Origin: Prevotella sp. UBA2725
Lineage (GTDB): Bacteria; Bacteroidota; Bacteroidia; Bacteroidales; Bacteroidaceae
DNA length: 64,000 nt
NCBI GenBank assembly: GCA_002353825.1
Contig: DEKJ01000028.1
Coordinates: 6,776-70,775, forward strand
Reading direction: 5' to 3'
Of this stretch, positions 14,824 through 23,628 are shown piece after piece. Both the position numbers and the translations under genes were made by a program. Numbering within the stretch: position 1 is the first letter of the stretch; every line of letters begins with the position of its first letter. The notes below the pieces were generated by a model. That model was not told the DNA's origin and made no database searches. It worked only from the letters and a program-made list of their open reading frames with translations.

Positions 14824-16086
14824 ATGAGAGGATATTTAGATATGCAGCTGCTCCGTTTCTCTACGGCAGGCAGCGTGGACGACGGCAAGAGCACACTCAT
14901 CGGCCGTCTCTTATACGATAGTAAGTCAATCTTTGAAGACCAGCTCGAAGCTGTGGAACAGGCATCCAAAGCCCGTGGCAACGAGGAAGTGAACCTCGCA
15001 CTGCTCACCGACGGTCTGCGGGCTGAGCGAGAGCAGGGCATCACCATTGATGTGGCTTACCGCTATTTCGCTACACCCAAGCGTAAGTTTATTATCGCCG
15101 ATACCCCGGGACACGTGCAGTACACCCGTAACATGGTGACGGGCGCCTCTACGGCAGACCTGAGCATCATCCTTGTCGATGCCCGTCACGGGGTACTGGA
15201 ACAGACGGTGCGCCACAGTTACATCTCCTCGCTCCTCGGCATCCCGAACATCGTCGTCGCTATCAACAAGATGGATCTCGTCGACTTCTCCGAAGAGGTG
15301 TACAACAAGATCAAAGCCGACTATCTGAAGATGTCGGAGGTGCTGAACATCCAGAATGTCGTCTTCATCCCCATTAGTGCTAAGGACGGCGACAATGTTG
15401 TGAATAAATCGGACAGCATGCCGTGGTACACCGGCAAGCCGCTGCTCGAATATCTCGAGACGGTGCCTGTGGATCATAAGAATGGACCGGCGGAGTTCCG
15501 TTACCCCGTGCAGTATGTCATCCGTCCAATCTCCGACAAATACCATGACTTCCGTGGCTATGCCGGCCGTGTGGCAAGTGGTACGCTGCGTGTCGGTGAC
15601 CGTGTCAAGGTACTGCCTTCCGGTCAGGAGAGCACCGTCAAACGTCTCTCACAGGCTGAGGAGGAGCTCGATGAGATCTTCGCCCCGCTCAGTGTCACGA
15701 TCCAGCTCAACGACGAGATAGACATCAGCCGCGGTGACATTCTCGTCAAAGCTGACGAGCCCCAACCGCAGATCTCGCAGGATGTGAAGATGGATGTGTG
15801 CTGGTTCAATGAGACCCCAATGCAGCTCCGTAAGAAATACATTATCCGTCAGGAGACTTTCGAGACTGTCGGACTGGTGCGTGAGATCATCTCCCGCCGA
15901 GATATCAACACGTTGGAGAAGGAGACAGGTGTGACCTCGCTCAACATGAACGACATCGCGGAGATCGCTGTGCACACTGCCTCTCCGTTGGTCTTTGACA
16001 GTTACCGCCACAACCGCGTCACGGGGTCCCTCATCTTCATCGATCCCGATACCAACGAGACTGTCGGTGCCGGCATGATATTATAA
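14824..16086 (+). CDS. cysN: sulfate adenylyltransferase subunit 1 (GTPase)
   Basis: 420 residues from the ATG at 14824; an ATG at 14764 is in frame but its first 20 codons are R2 repeat. G-motifs: GSVDDGKSTLIGRLLYDSK (G1), GITIDVAYR (G2), DTPGH (G3), NKMD (G4) and SAKDGDNV (G5). EF-Tu-like beta-barrel domains follow. There is no fused APS kinase and no cysC nearby, which fits direct use of APS by the next gene product. Confidence 0.95.
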   Translation: MRGYLDMQLLRFSTAGSVDDGKSTLIGRLLYDSKSIFEDQLEAVEQASKARGNEEVNLALLTDGLRAEREQGITIDVAYRYFATPKRKFIIADTPGHVQYTRNMVTGASTADLSIILVDARHGVLEQTVRHSYISSLLGIPNIVVAINKMDLVDFSEEVYNKIKADYLKMSEVLNIQNVVFIPISAKDGDNVVNKSDSMPWYTGKPLLEYLETVPVDHKNGPAEFRYPVQYVIRPISDKYHDFRGYAGRVASGTLRVGDRVKVLPSGQESTVKRLSQAEEELDEIFAPLSVTIQLNDEIDISRGDILVKADEPQPQISQDVKMDVCWFNETPMQLRKKYIIRQETFETVGLVREIISRRDINTLEKETGVTSLNMNDIAEIAVHTASPLVFDSYRHNRVTGSLIFIDPDTNETVGAGMIL

Positions 16087-16095
16087 AGAAACGAC

Positions 16096-16806
16096 ATGAT
16101 AACAAAAGACGATATACCTGCGCTCAACGAGCGCTTCAAAGACGCGTCACCGGAAGAGGTCCTGGCTTACGTGCTCAAGGAGTTTAAAGACCGCATCGCC
16201 CTCTCGTCATCTCTTTCCATCGAAGATCAGGCGTTGACAAAGATGATTGTCGATATCGACAAGTCTACTCGGATCTTTACGCTCGACACGGGCCGCCTCT
16301 TCCCGGAGACGTATCAACTCATCGACCGCACAAACCTCACTTACGACATCAAGATTGAAGTGTTCTTCCCCGACTACCGGGAGGTACAGCGCATGGTGCG
16401 TGAGGAAGGCATCAACCTGTTCTATAACAGTATCGAGAGTCGTCACCGTTGTTGTGCCATCCGTAAGCTCGAGCCGCTGAAGCGAGCCTTCAAGGGTCTC
16501 GATGCTTGGATCTGCGGCCTGCGTCATGAGCAGAGCGTCACACGAAAGAACATGCAGCTCATCGAATGGGATGACCAGCACGACATTGTGAAAGTTAACC
16601 CGCTCATCAACTGGACCGAGCAACAAGTACGCGAATATATCCATGATCACCACGTGCCTTACAACAAACTCTTCGACAAAGGCTATCCCAGTATCGGCTG
16701 TGAGCCGTGTACGAGAGCCGTGAAGCCAGGTGACGATCCGCGATCAGGACGTTGGTGGTGGGAAGCACCCGATAAGCGCGAGTGCGGACTACACCAGAGA
16801 TATTGA
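16096..16806 (+). CDS. cysH: adenylyl-sulfate (APS) reductase
   Basis: 236 residues. The two Cys pairs of the [4Fe-4S]-containing APS reductase class are present, Cys119-Cys120 (RHRCCAIRKLEPL) and Cys202-x2-Cys205 (GCEPC). The catalytic Cys230 is in ECGLH near the C-terminus. This class reduces APS directly to sulfite, so APS kinase is not needed, matching its absence. It starts 9 bp after cysN. Confidence 0.93.
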   Translation: MITKDDIPALNERFKDASPEEVLAYVLKEFKDRIALSSSLSIEDQALTKMIVDIDKSTRIFTLDTGRLFPETYQLIDRTNLTYDIKIEVFFPDYREVQRMVREEGINLFYNSIESRHRCCAIRKLEPLKRAFKGLDAWICGLRHEQSVTRKNMQLIEWDDQHDIVKVNPLINWTEQQVREYIHDHHVPYNKLFDKGYPSIGCEPCTRAVKPGDDPRSGRWWWEAPDKRECGLHQRY

Positions 16807-16811
16807 GAGAC

Positions 16812-16866
16812 GGCCCCACCCCTACCCCTCCCCCATCCAGGGGAGGGACAGATTACCACCGTAGGA
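16812..16866. repeat. R2 repeat with ATTACCACCGTAGGA tail
   Basis: One R2 arm directly after cysH followed by ATTACCACCGTAGGAA, the same tail that follows the R2 arms at 14694 and 17050. Three copies of this composite lie within this operon. Confidence 0.7.
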
Positions 16867-16924
16867 ATATTATTGCATTCTCGTAGAGCCGCAGAGATAA
16901 ATAACCACTACTATTTAACTATAG

Positions 16925-17011
16925 ATGCTTATGAACATATTGCAGATTATCGGAACCATCTTGATGCTTGGCGGCATCGTGGTGGTGGCGTATAAGAATA
17001 GTATGCAGTAA
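16925..17011 (+). CDS. 28-aa single-helix membrane peptide
   Basis: An ATG-to-TAA frame of 28 codons: short N-terminus MLMNILQIIG, a hydrophobic run TILMLGGIVVVA and a polar tail YKNSMQ. It lies between cysH and the binding-protein gene, with an R2 repeat on either side. Its clean membrane-helix composition between operon genes suggests a real small subunit or regulator of the importer, but very short frames also arise by chance. Confidence 0.4.
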   Translation: MLMNILQIIGTILMLGGIVVVAYKNSMQ

Positions 17012-17176
17012 CGGCCCCACCCCCTCCCCTCCCCCATCCAGGGGAGGGGCCAATTACCACCGTAGGAACAATATTGTACCATAACATATATATTACTAAT
17101 ATTAATGTCTACTGCATATCGTCTCTTGAAACATATCTCTCCCTCCCCTGGATGGGGGAGGGGTAGGGGTGGGACC
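17012..17176. repeat. inverted pair of R2 repeats upstream of and inside the binding-protein gene
   Basis: R2 arms at 17012-17050 and 17132-17176 in opposite orientation, about 80 bp apart; ATTACCACCGTAGGAAC follows the first. The second arm lies inside the open frame of the next gene and codes HISPSPGWGRGRGG. Confidence 0.75.
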
Positions 17177-18136
17177 TGCTGGGATAAAGGGTGGGGCCTA
17201 TTCCTCCTCATTCTCCTCCTTTCCTCTTGCACCATGCGTCCGAAGAACGGGTATAGCAAGGACGGGCAACTGCAGGGACGCGTGACGCTCTCCGGCGCTT
17301 TTGCCCTCTATCCGCTTGCTGTGGAGTGGGGAACGGAGTTTCAAAAACTCCATCCTGAGGTGCGTGTCGACGTGTCGGCTGGCGGTGCCGGGAAAGGAAT
17401 CACGGATGCACTGGCAGGTGTCGTCGACCTCGGCATGGTGAGTCGTGATCTTGAGCCGGAAGAAGTAAAGAAAGGCGCCGTTGGGTTCATAGTGGCGAAA
17501 GATGCCGTTGTGCCGATAGTCAATATCCATAATCCCAACATCAAAGCAATCCTTGCACATGGACTGACACGTGAGGCAGCCGGAACCTTGTGGCTCACGG
17601 GAAAGACGACAACCTGGGGCGCGATGGTTGGCAATGCATGCATCGCTCCCGTCAACGTTTATTCGCGAAGTGACGCTTGCGGTGCTGCAGGTACATGGGC
17701 AAAGTGGCTCGGAAAGAAACAGGAGGATCTCAAAGGTACGGCGGTCTATGGCGACCCGGGAGTTGTCCAGGCCATACAGAAAGATATCAATGGCATCGGG
17801 TTCAGTAACATCGGGTTTGTCTACGACATCAAGACACGCAGGCCCAATCCGGGTATCATCGTTATCCCCATTGACCTAAACGGCAATGGCAAGATTGATC
17901 CCGACGAGCGGTTCTACGATACGCTGACGGATCTCTCAAAGGCCATCGCAGCAGGACGCTACCCTACCCCACCTGCCCGCAACCTCTACCTCGTGACACA
18001 TGGTCAGCCGAAGGATCCTGTTGTCAAGGCGTTCCTGAAGTTTGTTCTCACGAAAGGGCAAAGAGCAGTGGCAAAGAATGGACTGGTGGCCTCTCCCCAG
18101 CCCTCCCCCGTAGGGAGGGAGCAGAGCCAGCGATAG
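17105..18136 (+). CDS. PstS-like periplasmic substrate-binding lipoprotein (predicted sulfur oxyanion)
   Basis: 343 residues, PstS family fold. The signal sequence has a lipobox (LLSSC, Cys42). Ligand loops are present but changed. PstS uses a Thr/Ser in its first loop; here the loop is SGAFALYPLA. PstS has R-x3-S-G-T in the third; here it is R188-SDACGAAGT, where the Ser becomes Cys or Ala whichever way it is aligned. The middle loop SAGGAGKGI is kept. Both termini are coded by repeats (HISPSPGWGRGRGG near the N-terminus, ASPQPSPVGRE near the C-terminus). Together with its place directly after sulfate-activation genes, I infer binding of sulfate or a related oxyanion; phosphate remains possible. 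Confidence 0.7.
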   Translation: MSTAYRLLKHISPSPGWGRGRGGTCWDKGWGLFLLILLLSSCTMRPKNGYSKDGQLQGRVTLSGAFALYPLAVEWGTEFQKLHPEVRVDVSAGGAGKGITDALAGVVDLGMVSRDLEPEEVKKGAVGFIVAKDAVVPIVNIHNPNIKAILAHGLTREAAGTLWLTGKTTTWGAMVGNACIAPVNVYSRSDACGAAGTWAKWLGKKQEDLKGTAVYGDPGVVQAIQKDINGIGFSNIGFVYDIKTRRPNPGIIVIPIDLNGNGKIDPDERFYDTLTDLSKAIAAGRYPTPPARNLYLVTHGQPKDPVVKAFLKFVLTKGQRAVAKNGLVASPQPSPVGREQSQR

Positions 18137-18214
18137 ACAACATTACAATATGAGTTTAAAGGAATCAATACCCTCATGTCTTCCTCCCTATGGGGGAGGG
18201 TTGGAGAGAGGCCT
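18088..18214. repeat. inverted pair of R1 repeats spanning the end of the binding-protein gene
   Basis: R1 copies at about 18088-18121 (inside the coding frame) and 18183-18214 (before the permease gene), in opposite orientation. The first supplies the last residues of the binding protein. The second reads in frame ahead of the permease start. Confidence 0.75.
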
Positions 18215-18219
18215 ATAAT

Positions 18220-19095
18220 ATGAATTATTGGAAAGATAGAATTGCCGGATATATGATGGCAGCATTGGCCGTAGGCGCCATGCTATTGGTCATTGCTTTG
18301 GGTGTGGGCTTGTACCTCAAGTCGGCACCGATCCTGCATGCCCATTCGCTATGGTCTCTGCTGACCTCCACGACGTGGAAACCGCAGCAGGGACAGTTCG
18401 GCTTCCTGCCTTTCCTGGCCGGCACGGGAGCAGTGACGCTTCTTGCTGTCGTTCTGGCGCTGCCACTCTCATTGCTCCTCGCCATCTATCTTTCCGAATA
18501 TGCCAACAAAAGGGTGCGCAGATTCTCCAACTCCTTGCTTGATATCCTTGCCGGACTGCCATCAGTCATCTATGGCGTCTGGGGCACACTGCTCATCATC
18601 CCCTGGATCTCCTGTTGGCTGGCTCCGGCCCTCCATCTCTCTTCCAGCGGATACACGGTCTTGGCGGGCGGCATCGTGTTGGGTGTCATGGTCATTCCCC
18701 TCATGACGAGTCTCTTCACGGAGCTCTTTGCTAATGTGCCGGTAAGCATGCGTGAGTCGAGTCTTGCCTTAGGCTCCACCTCATGGCAGACAATCAAGTT
18801 CGTTGTCCTCCGTAAGAGTCTGCCGGGCATCATCGCCACCGTTGTCTTAGCTATCAGTCGCGCTCTGGGTGAGACAATCGCTGTGATGATGGTCTGCGGC
18901 AACCTGCCGATCATCCCGAAGTCGCTCCTCGATGCTTGTTACCCGCTTCCGGCGCTCATCGCTAACAACTATGGTGAGATGCTCTCCGTACCAATGTACG
19001 AGAGTGCCCTGATGCTCGCTGCCCTCATCCTCTTCGTCCTCGTCGTTGTGTTCAACCTTGGAGCAAGAGTAGTGCTAAACAAAATTAAGATATGA
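18220..19095 (+). CDS. PstC-type ABC transporter permease
   Basis: 291 residues from the ATG at 18220; an earlier ATG at 18190 would add ten residues read from repeat sequence. Six membrane helices. The coupling motif region shows SSLALGSTSWQTIKFVVLRK followed by AISRALGETIAVMMVCGN, characteristic of the PstC family. It overlaps the next permease by 4 bp. Forms an importer with the following gene, the lipoprotein before it and, by inference, the ATPase at 7.1-8.0 kb. Confidence 0.8.
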   Translation: MNYWKDRIAGYMMAALAVGAMLLVIALGVGLYLKSAPILHAHSLWSLLTSTTWKPQQGQFGFLPFLAGTGAVTLLAVVLALPLSLLLAIYLSEYANKRVRRFSNSLLDILAGLPSVIYGVWGTLLIIPWISCWLAPALHLSSSGYTVLAGGIVLGVMVIPLMTSLFTELFANVPVSMRESSLALGSTSWQTIKFVVLRKSLPGIIATVVLAISRALGETIAVMMVCGNLPIIPKSLLDACYPLPALIANNYGEMLSVPMYESALMLAALILFVLVVVFNLGARVVLNKIKI

Positions 19096-19931
19096 AGTTC
19101 CTTGAAGAAAAGATAGCACACATACTGATGGTGCTGAGTGTCATCATCGTTGCTTTTTTTGTGCTCAGTGTTGTAGGCAGTATCTTGTGGCGCGGACTGT
19201 CCACCTTGTCATGGGACATGATCACAAAGGTACCGACGGGCGGCTTCTACATCGGTGGTGAAGGTGGATTCCTCAATGCCATCCTCGGATCACTCTATAT
19301 CGTCTTGGCCTCAACGCTCATCGGACTTGTCATCTCTATCCCCGTAGTCTTCTATCTCAATGTGTATCTCAAACCGAAGAGCAAGTTCGCTTCCGTGGCG
19401 CGATTGGCCTATGATGTTCTCTTCGGCGTGCCGTCTATCGTCTATGGTGCTTTTGGTTTTACGATCATGATCTGGCTTGGTCTCCGAGCCTCCCTCCTCG
19501 GTGGTATTATCGTTGAGACATTGCTTGTCATCCCGATTCTGATACGTACTATTGACGAGGTGGCAAAGAATATCCCGCGGGGCATGTTAGAGTCGTCATA
19601 CAGTCTCGGTGCCACCCGTCTCGATACCATCGGCATCGTCGTGAGACAGATTGGCCCAGCCATTGCCACCGCAACCCTGCTTGCTGTAGGTCGAAGCATC
19701 GGTGATGCAGCGGGCGTGATGTTCACCGCCGGTTTCTCCGATCAGATACCAACCCATCTCGACGACCCAGCAGCAACACTTCCCTTGAGTGTCTTCTTCC
19801 AGTTGTCTTCCCCTCAAGCTGCTGTCCAGGACCATGCCTATGCTGCAGCTGTTGTGCTGACAGTCATCGTCTTGATTCTTAGTTTGGCCGGGAGGTTCAT
19901 CCTCGCGAAGTTCTCGAAGAACAAAGTGTGA
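19092..19931 (+). CDS. PstA-type ABC transporter permease
   Basis: 279 residues, six membrane helices, with the conserved SSYSLGATRLDTIGIVVRQI coupling region and AVGRSIGDAAGVMFTAGF. Start overlaps the previous gene as ATGA. The operon stops here without an adjacent ATPase or PhoU gene, both usual in phosphate pst operons. Confidence 0.8.
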   Translation: MKFLEEKIAHILMVLSVIIVAFFVLSVVGSILWRGLSTLSWDMITKVPTGGFYIGGEGGFLNAILGSLYIVLASTLIGLVISIPVVFYLNVYLKPKSKFASVARLAYDVLFGVPSIVYGAFGFTIMIWLGLRASLLGGIIVETLLVIPILIRTIDEVAKNIPRGMLESSYSLGATRLDTIGIVVRQIGPAIATATLLAVGRSIGDAAGVMFTAGFSDQIPTHLDDPAATLPLSVFFQLSSPQAAVQDHAYAAAVVLTVIVLILSLAGRFILAKFSKNKV

Positions 19932-19962
19932 GCCTCTCCCTAACCCTCCCCGTAGGGAGGGG
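19932..19962. repeat. R1 repeat after the permease gene
   Basis: CCTCCCCGTAGGGAGGGGG hairpin directly after the last gene of the sulfur operon; it may serve as a weak terminator or 3' stabiliser. Confidence 0.6.
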
Positions 19963-20031
19963 GAAAGTGCTGATTGGACGTTTTTAAATACTTTTGATAC
20001 AAATCTACATGCCTTTCCATACAAATCTCCG

Positions 20032-20039
20032 TATCTTTG
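20032..20039 (+). promoter_or_regulatory. -7 box upstream of uxuA
   Basis: TATCTTTG matches TAnnTTTG and lies 41 bp before the uxuA start. A clear -33 element was not seen, so an activator may be needed. Confidence 0.5.
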
Positions 20040-20080
20040 CATTCAGATAAATCTAAAACATAAACGACTGAATACAATTA

Positions 20081-21346
20081 ATGGAAAGAACATGGAGATG
20101 GTTTGGCAAGAATGACAAAATTACGCTTGCCATGCTGAAAGAAATAGGTGTCGAAGGTATCGTCACGGCACTGCACGACGTACCTTTAGGAGAAATATGG
20201 ACACGCGAGAAGATCCACGACCTCAAAACGTACATTGAGAGCTACGGCATGCGGTGGAGCGTCGTGGAGAGCTTACCTGTCACCGAGACAATCAAATATG
20301 CAGGGCCTGACCGCGACGAGCAGATAGATATCTACAAAGAGAGTCTGCGCAACCTTGCCGCTGAGGGTATACACACCATTTGTTATAACTTCATGCCGGT
20401 GCTCGATTGGGCACGCACGGATCTGTTGCACCCGAACCCCAACGGTTCCAGCAACCTCTATTTCTCTATCCCGGAATTTGCTTATTTCGATATCAATATC
20501 CTCAAACGTGAAGGTGCACGGGAGAGTTGGGCGACATTCAAGACACTCGGCCCCGACGGCAAGCCGAACGGACGCGACATTCTCAAGGAGGTCGATGAGC
20601 TTGCCAAGACGATGACGCCGGAGAAAGACCATGCACTGGTGGAGAATATTGTTATCAAGACGCAGGGCTTCGTCAGCGGTAACTTCAAGGAGGGTGACAA
20701 GGAACCGATAGAGAAGTTCCGTAAGCTCCTCGCTTTATATAAAGGTATCGGCCGCGACCAGTTGCGGGCCAACATGAAATACTTCCTTGAAGCTATCATG
20801 CCCGTCTGCGATGAGTGCGACATGTATATGTGTGTACATCCCGACGACCCACCGTTCCAGATCCTTGGTCTCCCGCGTATCGTGACGAGCAAGGAGGATA
20901 TAAAGTGGTTCCTCAATGCCGTACCCGACAAGCACAACGGCCTGACGTTTTGTGCCGGCAGTCTGTCAGCAGGTGCTCAGAACGATGTGCCGGCGATGGC
21001 TCGTGAGTTTGCTAACCGTACGTGGTTCGTCCATCTGCGTTCCTGCCACGTTTTCCCAAATGGAGACTTCACCGAAGCCAGTCATCTCGGAGGTCGTGCC
21101 GACATCATTGACCTCGCCCGTACGTTTGAGGCAGAGGAGATGAAACGTCAGGACAATCCGAACATCGCCCGCCTGCCGATGCGTGTCGACCACGGCATGA
21201 CGATGCTCGGCGATGAGAGCCGCGGCTACAATGCCGGCTATTCGTTCCTCGGCCGTATGTTTGCCATGGGACAGGTACAGGGAATCCTTGCCACTGTGGA
21301 CCGCGAGCTCAACAAACCGTATCACCAGCCGGGATTCTTCGACTGA
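20081..21346 (+). CDS. uxuA: mannonate dehydratase
   Basis: 421 residues. The start MERTWRWFGKNDKITLAMLK and the motifs EGIVTALHDVPLGE, CYNFMPVLDW, MCVHPDDPP, FVHLRSCHVF and RVDHGMTMLG are those of UxuA, which dehydrates D-mannonate to 2-keto-3-deoxygluconate in glucuronate breakdown. The conserved His and Cys metal ligands appear intact. Its partner oxidoreductase follows after a 254-bp gap holding a palindromic repeat. Confidence 0.95.
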   Translation: MERTWRWFGKNDKITLAMLKEIGVEGIVTALHDVPLGEIWTREKIHDLKTYIESYGMRWSVVESLPVTETIKYAGPDRDEQIDIYKESLRNLAAEGIHTICYNFMPVLDWARTDLLHPNPNGSSNLYFSIPEFAYFDINILKREGARESWATFKTLGPDGKPNGRDILKEVDELAKTMTPEKDHALVENIVIKTQGFVSGNFKEGDKEPIEKFRKLLALYKGIGRDQLRANMKYFLEAIMPVCDECDMYMCVHPDDPPFQILGLPRIVTSKEDIKWFLNAVPDKHNGLTFCAGSLSAGAQNDVPAMAREFANRTWFVHLRSCHVFPNGDFTEASHLGGRADIIDLARTFEAEEMKRQDNPNIARLPMRVDHGMTMLGDESRGYNAGYSFLGRMFAMGQVQGILATVDRELNKPYHQPGFFD

Positions 21347-21403
21347 TCCTATTCCACAATAATAATATATTTTCCACACGGATTATTCTTCATACGGAAT
21401 ATA

Positions 21404-21552
21404 TTTCACACGGATCTTAAAGATTTTAAAGATTTTTACGCCGCTTTGCGGCTACACATACCAATGGTGTTACTCCATAGTATCACGATTAGCATCACCG
21501 CGTAGCGAATAGCGTAGCTATCTTTAAAATCTTTAAAATCCGTGTAAAAAAA
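21404..21552. repeat. palindromic dispersed repeat R3, copy 1
   Basis: Ends are inverted: TTTCACACGGATCTTAAAGA at the left and a match reading ATCTTTAAAATCCGTGT at the right. The inside reads TACGCCGCTTTGCGGCTACACA and later ATCACCGCGTA. A second copy of the same build is at 29186-29332. MITE-like, without coding content. Confidence 0.7.
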
Positions 21553-21600
21553 ATATCCGTGTGAGATAAATATCTTCGGAAAACAAAACAACAATAAAGC

Positions 21601-23187
21601 ATGAAACTAACAGATATCACTTCCGGAAACCTTCATAAGGAAGAATGGGAGGCCAAAGGCTACGAACTTCCGACGTACGACATCGCTGCCGTGAGAAAGA
21701 AGACTCACGAGGAGCCTACATGGCTACACTTCGGTGGAGGCAACATTTTCCGTGCCTTCCCGGCAGCAATGCTCAACGACCTGCTCAACAAAGGGCTTTA
21801 CGACAGTGGCGTCATTGTGGCTACCACCCACAACTATAACGTGATAGACAAGGTATACACTCCTTACGACAACCTTTCACTGCTTGTCAGCCTGCGTGCC
21901 GACGGTACGGTGGAGAAGAAGGCCATAGCTTCTATCACCGAGGCCTTGAAAGCTGACGAACAGTTAAGCGACTGGGCTCGCTTGGTGGAGATCTTCCGCA
22001 AGCCGAGCTTGCAGATGGTCTCGTTCACGATAACCGAGAAGGGCTACGCCGTCAATGACGACGACCTGCATCGCGGCATGCATCCGCAACTGGCTATGGG
22101 CAAGGTCTGCGCACTGCTCCACGAGCGTTTCCTGGCAGGCCGTCTGCCGGTGACGCTGCAGAGCATGGACAACTGTTCTCACAACGGCGACGTCGTGAAG
22201 GCCGGTGTCATGAAGTATGCTAATCAGTGGCTCAGCCAGGGTCTGGTGAGCAAAGAGTTCGTTGACTATCTCAACGACGAGACAAAGGTGACGTTCCCTT
22301 GGTCGATGATAGATAAGATTACACCACAGCCTCACGCGAAGGTTCAGGAGCTGCTCGCTGCCGACGGCTTTGATGACCACGACGTCATTCAGACGGGCCG
22401 CCGTTCTGTCTCCGCTCCGTTCGTCAATGCCGAGGAGACACAATACCTCGTCTGTGAGGACAAATACACGAATGGCCGGCCGCCTCTCGACAAGGAAGGA
22501 GTCATCTATACGACGCGCGAGACGGTCGACAAGGTCGAGACAATGAAGGTGACGACCTGTCTCAATCCGCTCCATACTGCTATGGCGATCTATGGCTGTC
22601 TGCTCGGCTACACACTCATCTCGGAGGAGATCCGTGATCTCGACATCCGCGCCTTCGTTCAGAAGATCGGATACATCGAGGCCATGCCTGTCGTCACTGA
22701 TCCCGGCATCCTCAATCCTTATGAGTTCATCGGTGCTTTCATCAACAAGCGTTTGCCGAACCCGTTCATGCCGGACACGCCGCAACGTATCGCCATGGAC
22801 ACGAGTCAGAAACTGCCGATCCGCTTCGGCGAGACAATCAAGAAATACCTCGCACGCGGCCTCGACACCGACAACCTCATCCTTATCCCGCTTGTTCTCG
22901 CCGGTTATGCGCGTTACCTGAAAGGTATCGACGACGAAGGCAAGCCTTTCGAACCTTCTTCCGACCCATTGCTTGCTGAGCTCCAGCCCATCGTGGCACC
23001 GCTTGAGATCGGCAAGGCCGATCAGGACTTCAGTTGCCTGCATGCGCTGTATAGTCGTGCCGACATCTTCGGCGTAGACCTTTACAAGGCCGGTCTTGGA
23101 GATCGCATCGAAGGCATGGTCCGTGAACTCTTTGCCGGGAAAGGATCCGTGAGGAAGGTGCTGCACAGGTATGCAGTGGAGAGATAA
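21601..23187 (+). CDS. uxuB: mannitol dehydrogenase family oxidoreductase, probable fructuronate reductase
   Basis: 528 residues. N-terminal Rossmann region WLHFGGGNIFRAFPAAML and the long-chain mannitol-dehydrogenase signatures SMDNCSHNGDVVKAG and KVTTCLNPLHTAMAIYG, with the catalytic Lys region in GETIKKYLARG. The family includes fructuronate reductase, mannitol dehydrogenase and tagaturonate reductase. The uxuA neighbour points to D-mannonate/fructuronate interconversion. Confidence 0.85.
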   Translation: MKLTDITSGNLHKEEWEAKGYELPTYDIAAVRKKTHEEPTWLHFGGGNIFRAFPAAMLNDLLNKGLYDSGVIVATTHNYNVIDKVYTPYDNLSLLVSLRADGTVEKKAIASITEALKADEQLSDWARLVEIFRKPSLQMVSFTITEKGYAVNDDDLHRGMHPQLAMGKVCALLHERFLAGRLPVTLQSMDNCSHNGDVVKAGVMKYANQWLSQGLVSKEFVDYLNDETKVTFPWSMIDKITPQPHAKVQELLAADGFDDHDVIQTGRRSVSAPFVNAEETQYLVCEDKYTNGRPPLDKEGVIYTTRETVDKVETMKVTTCLNPLHTAMAIYGCLLGYTLISEEIRDLDIRAFVQKIGYIEAMPVVTDPGILNPYEFIGAFINKRLPNPFMPDTPQRIAMDTSQKLPIRFGETIKKYLARGLDTDNLILIPLVLAGYARYLKGIDDEGKPFEPSSDPLLAELQPIVAPLEIGKADQDFSCLHALYSRADIFGVDLYKAGLGDRIEGMVRELFAGKGSVRKVLHRYAVER

Positions 23188-23214
23188 GAAGCCCTCTCCC
23201 TTAACGACCCTACT

Positions 23215-23339
23215 GGCCCCACCCCTACCCCTCCCCCATCCAGGGGAGGGAGAGATATGCTTCAAGAGGTCGGAGCAATGAATTGTTTATCTTTGTAATA
23301 TCTCCCTCCCCTGGACGGGGGAGGGGTAGGGGTGGGGCC
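23215..23339. repeat. full palindromic R2 element, copy 1
   Basis: R2 arms at 23215-23256 and 23298-23339 in inverse orientation around a 41-bp spacer that contains AGAGGTCGGAGCAAT and TGTTTATCTTTGTA. The spacer is largely shared with the element at 52291-52429, so this is a defined unit and not two chance repeats. It is followed by further GGGGCCAGTGGGG-type sequence to about 23365. Confidence 0.8.
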
Positions 23340-23590
23340 AGTGGGGCCAGTAGGGGTGGGGCCGTCAGGCCTTTCAACTGTTAAATCCTCATTTTTCCCT
23401 TATACTTACAATCCAAAAGTATAAGGTTGTATTGATTACATATCCATTCTTTGTAACTCACTGTAATACTGAGAAAGCGTACAACTTACAATTTGTTAAA
23501 ACTTACATATTAACCCGTTAATTAATACTTACATTTGCACAAATTTAGCTTAATTGTTGCGTAGCTACTATCAAATTATAACAGGATTTT

Positions 23591-23622
23591 TTTGTTGGTT
23601 AAATAATTAAGTGCTAAATTTG
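23591..23622 (+). promoter_or_regulatory. promoter of peptide/surface-protein operon
   Basis: TTTG (23591-23594), exactly 20 bp, then TAAATTTG (23615-23622). Transcription should start near 23629. The region before it (23370-23590) is AT-rich with no gene visible. Confidence 0.75.
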
Positions 23623-23628
23623 CGGCGC

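Noticed and set aside
17105..19931. Ordinary phosphate pst operon
   Set aside because: No adjacent ATPase or phoU, changed ligand loops, and full embedding in sulfate-assimilation genes; kept as an alternative only.
21964..23265. 433-residue minus-strand frame over uxuB
   Set aside because: Antisense shadow in GC-rich coding sequence; its start is repeat sequence.
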